Source: Lentzea californiensis (lineage in GTDB: Bacteria; Actinomycetota; Actinomycetes; Mycobacteriales; Pseudonocardiaceae). From it: a DNA stretch of 64,000 bases. Where the stretch lies: positions 124,001 through 188,000 of the forward strand of contig NZ_JANBBE010000009.1 of assembly GCF_024648825.1 (NCBI RefSeq), in the 5' to 3' direction. Shown one piece after another: positions 59,556 through 64,000 of the stretch; within the stretch, counting starts at the first letter, position 1; every line of letters begins with the position of its first letter. The position numbers and the translations under genes are program-made. The notes beneath the pieces were generated by a model that was not told where the DNA came from, did no database searches, and saw only the letters and a list, made by a program, of their open reading frames with translations.

Positions 59556-61006
59556 TCCCCGTGATCCCGGGAATGCACCCCGATCCGAGCGTGTGCCGGG
59601 TGGGGGAGGACTACTACCTGATGTGCTCCAGTTTCGAGTACTTCCCCGGCATCCCGGTCTTCCACAGCCGGGACCTCGTGCGGTGGAACCAGATCGGCAA
59701 CGCCCTGGAGCGCCCGAGCCAACTGCACCTCACCGCGGAGACACCGTCGTCGGCTGGGATCTACGCACCGACGCTGCGCCACCACGACGGCCGGTTCTGG
59801 CTGATCGTCACGAGCGTGAGCCACGGTGGCGGCAACATGGTGTTCACCGCCACCGACCCGGCCGGTCCGTGGTCCGACCCGGTCGTGCTGCCCGGAGTCG
59901 CCGGCATCGATCCCGACCTGGCCTGGGATGAGGACGGCAACTGCTGGTGCACGGTGGCCGGGGTGCGGCAGTACCGCATCGACCCGGTGACCGGTGAGAC
60001 GTTCGGCGAACCGCGACGGCTGTGGTCCGGCACCCCCGGCGCCAAGGCACCGGAAGCGCCGCACCTGTACCGGATCGGTGACCGCTGGTACCTGCTGATC
60101 GCCGAGGGCGGCACCGAACGCGGTCACGGCGTCTCGATCGCCCGTGCCTCGAGGCCGGACGGCCCGTTCGAACCGTGCCCCGCCAACCCGGTACTGAGTC
60201 ACCGCAGCACCGACGAGCGCGTCCAGAACACCGGTCACGCGGATCTGGTGCAGGCGCCGGACGGCGCGTGGTGGATGGTGCTGCTCGGTGTGCGGCCCGG
60301 TGGCGGCACCCCCGGCTGGCACGTGCTCGGCCGGGAGACCTTCCTGGCACCGGTGACCTGGACCGACGGCTGGCCGGTGGTCGGCGAGCTGGTGCCCGGT
60401 GAGCCCGGTTTCCCTGCGCCGGAACGGGATGACTTCGACCTCACCGAACTGCCGCCGTCGTGGATCTCCGTGCGCGACCGCTCCGAGCAGTACTGCACGA
60501 CGAAGGAACGCGCCGGCTGGCTCACGCTGCACGCCCGCGGGTCCGGAATGGACGATCCTGCCGTCGTGTTCGCCGGGCGGCGCCAGCAGCACCTGTCCTG
60601 CCTCGCCCGCACGCTGCTCGACCCGGCGGAGGGCCGCGGCGGCCTGGCGGTCCGGCTCGACGAGGAACACCACTACGAGATCGAGGTCGCGTACGGGGAG
60701 GTGCGGGTTCTCGCCCGTGTCGGACCGGTGAGCGCCGTGGTCGCGTCCCGGCCGATACCGGAAGGGCCGCTGGTGCTGGTGGTGCGGGTCGACGAGGCAC
60801 GGACGCTGCGAGACGCGCGCTCTGGGCCCGACACGCTGACGTTCGGCGTGGAGGAGCCCGGCGGCACCTTCAGCGCGCTCGCCACGCTCGACGGCAAGTA
60901 CCTCTCGACCGAGGTGGCCGGTGGGTTCACCGGCCGCGTCATCGGCCTGTACGCCGCGGCCGGGACCGTCCACTTCGACTGGTTCGAGTACCAGCGGCTC
61001 AACTGA
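59552..61006 (+). CDS. Cytoplasmic GH43 beta-xylosidase/alpha-L-arabinofuranosidase
   Basis: 484 aa, GTG start overlapping the GH42 stop, with GGGAGGAAG upstream. The propeller begins IPGMHPDPSV (base Asp11), then SFEYFPGIPVFHS and GIYAPTLRHH; KAPEAPHLYR carries the acid Glu and TGHADLV follows. The C-terminal concanavalin-like domain is present. It could remove arabinose, found in some xyloglucans, or xylose from the same oligosaccharides. It resembles the GH43 at 33572 in layout, implying an old duplication. Confidence 0.87.
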   Translation: MIPVIPGMHPDPSVCRVGEDYYLMCSSFEYFPGIPVFHSRDLVRWNQIGNALERPSQLHLTAETPSSAGIYAPTLRHHDGRFWLIVTSVSHGGGNMVFTATDPAGPWSDPVVLPGVAGIDPDLAWDEDGNCWCTVAGVRQYRIDPVTGETFGEPRRLWSGTPGAKAPEAPHLYRIGDRWYLLIAEGGTERGHGVSIARASRPDGPFEPCPANPVLSHRSTDERVQNTGHADLVQAPDGAWWMVLLGVRPGGGTPGWHVLGRETFLAPVTWTDGWPVVGELVPGEPGFPAPERDDFDLTELPPSWISVRDRSEQYCTTKERAGWLTLHARGSGMDDPAVVFAGRRQQHLSCLARTLLDPAEGRGGLAVRLDEEHHYEIEVAYGEVRVLARVGPVSAVVASRPIPEGPLVLVVRVDEARTLRDARSGPDTLTFGVEEPGGTFSALATLDGKYLSTEVAGGFTGRVIGLYAAAGTVHFDWFEYQRLN

Positions 61007-61018
61007 GAGCGAGGGTTC

Positions 61019-63025
61019 ATGAACGGATCACGCAGGAGAGTGCACGCGGTCCTCGGCGCGGTGGTGGCCCTGGTGACCACCGTCGTGCCGGCGACGGCGT
61101 CCGCGGCCGCCGGGACCGGCTGCGAGATCACGTACTCCACGACGAGCCAGTGGCAGGGCGGTTTCGTCGCCGACGTCGCCGTGACCAACCGCGGCGCACC
61201 CCTCGACGGCTGGGAGCTGAGCTGGGAGTGGCCGTCCGGTCAGCAGGCGGGCCACGGCTGGAACGCGAAGATCACCGAGTCCGGTCATCAGGTCACGGCC
61301 GCGAACGCCGGGTACAACGCCAGGATCGCGACCGGCGCGACCGTGAAGTTCGGTTTCCACGGCACCTGGGCGGAGGCCAACACGGCGCCGTTGTCGTTCT
61401 CCCTCAACGGGGTCACCTGCGTCCACGGCGGCCCGCGCCTGACCGCGATGCAGCACACCGCGGCGATGCAGCCGGGGTGGAACCTGGGCAACACCCTCGA
61501 CTCGACGGGCAGCGACGAGACGTCGTGGGGCAACCCGCGCATCACGGAGGCCCTGCTGGACAACGTGAAGGCGCAGGGCTTCAAGAGCGTGCGCCTGCCC
61601 GTGACGTGGAGCGCGCACCTGGGGCCTGACCACGTGATCGAGGCGGCGTACCTGGCCCGCGTCAAGGAGGTCGTGCGCTGGGCGTTGGCGCGCGACCTGT
61701 ACGTGATGCTCAACATCCACCACGACTCGTGGCAGTGGATGCTGAACATGCCGGCGGAGCACGACGGCGTGCTCGCCCGGTTCAACGCGATCTGGACGCA
61801 GCTGACGGGCGCCTTCGCGGAGTTCGGGCCCAAGCTGACGTTCGAGAGCTGGAACGAGCCGCAGTTCACCGGGAGCACCGGCAAGCCGCAGGAGATCGAG
61901 CTCAACAGCGAGCTGAACGCGTCGTTCCACGACATCGTGCGCCGGTCCGGCGGCAACAACGCCACCCGCCTGCTGGTCCTGCCGACCCTGCACACCTCGT
62001 CCGAGCAGGCGTACGTCGACCCGCTGGTGGAGCAGATCCGCGGGTTCACCGACCCCAACCTGATCGCGACCGTGCACTACTACGGCTACTGGCCGTTCAG
62101 CGTGAACGTCGCCGGTGGCACGCGCTTCGACGCGACCGCGCAGAAGGACGTCACCGACTCGTTCGACCGCGTGCACGACAGTTTCGTCGCGCGCGGCATC
62201 CCGGTGGTCATCGGTGAGTACGGCCTGCTCGGGTTCGACCGCCACACCGGCACCATCGAGCAGGGCGAGAAGCTGAAGTTCTTCGAGTACCTCGGCCACT
62301 ACGCCCGCACGAAGAAGCTCACCACCATGTTGTGGGACAACGGCCAGCATCTGAACCGCACCTCGGGGCAGTGGAACGACCCCGAGCTCTACGCGCAGAT
62401 CAGGTCCAGCTGGACGACCCGCTCCGGCACCGCGTACACGGACCAGGTGTTCAGCGCGAAGTCGAGCCCCATCACCGCCAAGACCGTGGCGCTCAACCTG
62501 AACGGCACGAGGTTCACCGACCTCTACCACGGCTCCACGAAGCTGACGCGTGGCCGTGACTACACGATCTCGGGCGACCAGCTCACCCTGACCGCGCCGG
62601 CGCTGACGAGGCTGAGCGGCTCCCGGGGCTACGGCACGAACGCGGTGCTGACGGCCCGCTTCTCCCAGGGCGTGCCGTGGCGGTTCTACGTCATCACCTA
62701 CGACACCCCGGTGCTGTCGAACGTCTCCGGGACGACAGAGGAATTCGAGATCCCCACGGCCTTCCGCGGTGACCAGCTCGCCACCATGGAGGCCAAGTAC
62801 GACGACGGGACCAACGCGGGGCCGCACGACTGGACGTCCTTCAAGGAGTACGACCGGGCGTTCCGCCCGAACTACGCCGACGGGCACACCACCTTGACAC
62901 CGGACTTCTTCGCCGCCGTCCGGGAGAACGCGCGGGTGACGCTGACGTTCCACTACTGGAGCGGCGCCAAGGTCACCTACGTCGTCGTCAGGTCCGGGAG
63001 CTCGGTGACCGGCACGACGGTCTGA
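61019..63025 (+). CDS. Secreted CBM2-GH5 (subfamily 4-like)-X2-CBM46 endoglucanase/xyloglucanase
   Basis: 668 aa. A signal peptide (about 1-30) precedes a CBM2 (about 33-135), the GH5 barrel (about 142-475), an X2 Ig-like domain (about 480-570) and a CBM46-like domain (about 575-668). GWNLGNTLDS, RLPVTWSAH, ESWNEPQF (acid/base Glu280) and VIGEYGLL (nucleophile Glu400) place it near subfamily 4. The GH5-Ig-CBM46 order is that of Bacillus halodurans Cel5B, where CBM46 aids xyloglucan cleavage. It follows the GH43 by 12 bases and is the operon's secreted backbone-cleaving enzyme. Confidence 0.88.
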   Translation: MNGSRRRVHAVLGAVVALVTTVVPATASAAAGTGCEITYSTTSQWQGGFVADVAVTNRGAPLDGWELSWEWPSGQQAGHGWNAKITESGHQVTAANAGYNARIATGATVKFGFHGTWAEANTAPLSFSLNGVTCVHGGPRLTAMQHTAAMQPGWNLGNTLDSTGSDETSWGNPRITEALLDNVKAQGFKSVRLPVTWSAHLGPDHVIEAAYLARVKEVVRWALARDLYVMLNIHHDSWQWMLNMPAEHDGVLARFNAIWTQLTGAFAEFGPKLTFESWNEPQFTGSTGKPQEIELNSELNASFHDIVRRSGGNNATRLLVLPTLHTSSEQAYVDPLVEQIRGFTDPNLIATVHYYGYWPFSVNVAGGTRFDATAQKDVTDSFDRVHDSFVARGIPVVIGEYGLLGFDRHTGTIEQGEKLKFFEYLGHYARTKKLTTMLWDNGQHLNRTSGQWNDPELYAQIRSSWTTRSGTAYTDQVFSAKSSPITAKTVALNLNGTRFTDLYHGSTKLTRGRDYTISGDQLTLTAPALTRLSGSRGYGTNAVLTARFSQGVPWRFYVITYDTPVLSNVSGTTEEFEIPTAFRGDQLATMEAKYDDGTNAGPHDWTSFKEYDRAFRPNYADGHTTLTPDFFAAVRENARVTLTFHYWSGAKVTYVVVRSGSSVTGTTV

Positions 63026-63035
63026 TCCGTCGGGG

Positions 63036-63065
63036 CGTCGAACGGGATCGCCCTCCCGTTCGACG
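63036..63065 (+). terminator. Hairpin after the GH5 gene
   Basis: CGTCGAACGGGA, loop TCGCCC, TCCCGTTCGACG: a perfect 12-bp stem 11 bases after the stop codon, without a T-run. It may end the importer operon or reduce read-through to the next gene. Confidence 0.6.
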
Positions 63066-63141
63066 TCATTCGACACTACCGTTGGTCTCCAACGACGTTC
63101 CGTGTTCGCGCAGCCATCCACAGTGGACTCAAGGAGCACAG

Positions 63142-64000
63142 GTGTACCGGTTCAAACCGGCGGCGGCCGCCGTCCTCACCGCCGCACTGACCGCGGCGGT
63201 CACGATCAGCAGCGTCCCGCAGGCCGGAGCCGCCGCGGGCTGCCGGGTCTCCTACCAGGTCACCCACGAGTGGCAGGGCGGCTTCAGCGCGGACGTGAAC
63301 GTCACGAACCTCGGCGACCCGGTCACCGCGTGGAAGCTGACGTGGTCGTTCGGCGCCGCCCAGACGGTCACCCAGCTCTGGAACGGCACGGTGCGCCAGT
63401 CCGGCGCGCAGGTCTCGGTCGACAACGCGGGCCACAACGGCTCGCTCGGCACCGGCACCAGTGCCGGGTTCGGCTTCGTCGGCGCCACCAACGGCTCCGC
63501 GAACCCCGTTCCCGCCGGCTTCTCGCTCAACGGCACGGAGTGCACGGGAACGCCGCCCGCACCGGACCCGCTCAGCCAGGCGCACACGGCGGGCCGGGTC
63601 ACCGCGTCCGGCCAGTACACCTGGCCGGGCGTCTACTTCGAGGGCAGGTTCCGGGGCACCGGCGTCGGGATCGTCCTCAACGACTCGGTGAACGACTACG
63701 ACGTGCACATCGACGGCGCGACCGTCGCGACGCTGGTGACGCCGGGCAGGACGACGCACTGGGTCCGCGACCTGAGCAACACCGAGCACCGCGTGCGGCT
63801 GGTCAAGCGGACCGAGAGCACCTGGGCGGCGGGGGAGTTCGGCGGCTTCGTGGCGGCGAACGGCGGATCGATCCTGGCCAAGCCCGCCGCACGGACCCGG
63901 CAGGTCGAGTTCATCGGCGACTCGCTGACCGCGGGCTACGGCAACCTCTCGACCACCCGCGACTGCTCCGCGAACGGCGGCGTCGCCCGCAACACCAACA
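63142..64000 (+). CDS. Secreted CBM2-CE2 acetyl esterase (3' part missing)
   Basis: 286 codons are inside the window; the gene continues past the right edge. GTG at 63142 has AAGGAG upstream. A signal peptide (about 1-31) is followed by a CBM2 (about 33-133; SYQVTHEWQGGF to FSLNGTEC), then the CE2 N-terminal jelly-roll (about 145-250; FRGTGVGIVLNDSVNDYDVHIDG) and the SGNH block EFIGDSLTAGYGN with its Ser. CE2 esterases deacetylate plant polysaccharides. It probably removes acetyl groups from wall glucomannan or xyloglucan at the fibre surface. Confidence 0.88.
   Translation, partial: MYRFKPAAAAVLTAALTAAVTISSVPQAGAAAGCRVSYQVTHEWQGGFSADVNVTNLGDPVTAWKLTWSFGAAQTVTQLWNGTVRQSGAQVSVDNAGHNGSLGTGTSAGFGFVGATNGSANPVPAGFSLNGTECTGTPPAPDPLSQAHTAGRVTASGQYTWPGVYFEGRFRGTGVGIVLNDSVNDYDVHIDGATVATLVTPGRTTHWVRDLSNTEHRVRLVKRTESTWAAGEFGGFVAANGGSILAKPAARTRQVEFIGDSLTAGYGNLSTTRDCSANGGVARNTN

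Noticed and set aside
63036..63065. LexA (SOS) box suggested by TCGAAC and GTTCGA
   Set aside because: The half-sites are 14 bases apart rather than four, and the position after a stop codon fits a terminator hairpin.

Overview
The window is high-GC actinobacterial DNA. GTG and TTG starts are common, genes overlap by ATGA, and sugar uptake uses ABC transporters with lipoprotein binding proteins and LacI-family regulators. Secreted enzymes carry CBM2 and ricin-type modules. An operator resembling the Streptomyces CebR box and a paired Roadblock/LC7 operon fit Actinomycetia. A Pseudonocardiales member (Lentzea, Saccharothrix or Actinosynnema type) is my best guess, but it is inferred from gene style, not from a marker gene. 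I saw no rRNA, tRNA, insertion sequence, prophage or CRISPR array.

Most of the window is a plant cell wall degradation island. (1) 1-4.85 kb holds an endonuclease/phosphatase-fold protein (cut by the window edge) and a GH27 alpha-galactosidase, divergent from a modular SGNH esterase-GH5 mannanase-FnIII-CBM2 protein with a CebR-like operator: a galactomannan set. (2) 5-20 kb is an L-rhamnose regulon: a secreted GH78 rhamnosidase, an SGNH esterase, and a tightly overlapped eight-gene operon on the minus strand (rhaT, two permeases, rhaS, rhaM, rhaI, a fused aldolase/dehydrogenase, rhaB) divergent from a LacI regulator. The same TTGAAACGTTTCAA-like operator precedes rhaT, the regulator and GH78. 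(3) 20-26 kb is a general segment: strong hairpins, a small secreted protein, a trypsin-like protease, a Ser/Thr kinase, an S15/CocE hydrolase with TetR regulator, and TerC.

(4) 26-35.1 kb is a xylan/xylo-oligosaccharide locus: GH3 and LacI on one strand, and an ABC importer, GH10 xylanase and GH43 on the other, like the bxl locus of Streptomyces. (5) 35.1-42.7 kb has a Roadblock/LC7 pair, a large Tat-exported GH2 beta-galactosidase with a ricin-type module, a FadR-type GntR regulator, and a secreted GH5 with a ricin-type tail. (6) 42.7-64 kb has a CBM2 lipoprotein with a degenerate nuclease-like domain, two LacI regulators, GH12, a CE7 esterase, and a GH3 with an inserted beta-trefoil and a C-terminal CBM6-like domain. 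These are followed by a plus-strand operon: large binding lipoprotein, two permeases, LacI, GH31, GH42, GH43, CBM2-GH5-X2-CBM46, and finally a CBM2-CE2 esterase cut by the window end.

Region 6 reads as a complete xyloglucan utilisation locus. Outside the cell, GH12 and the GH5 cut the backbone while the CE2 esterase deacetylates. The importer takes up oligosaccharides. Inside, GH31 (alpha-xylosidase), GH42 (beta-galactosidase), GH43, GH3 (beta-glucosidase type) and CE7 finish the job. A TCGAAGCGCTTCGA-type operator recurs at its promoters and probably serves the three closely related LacI regulators.
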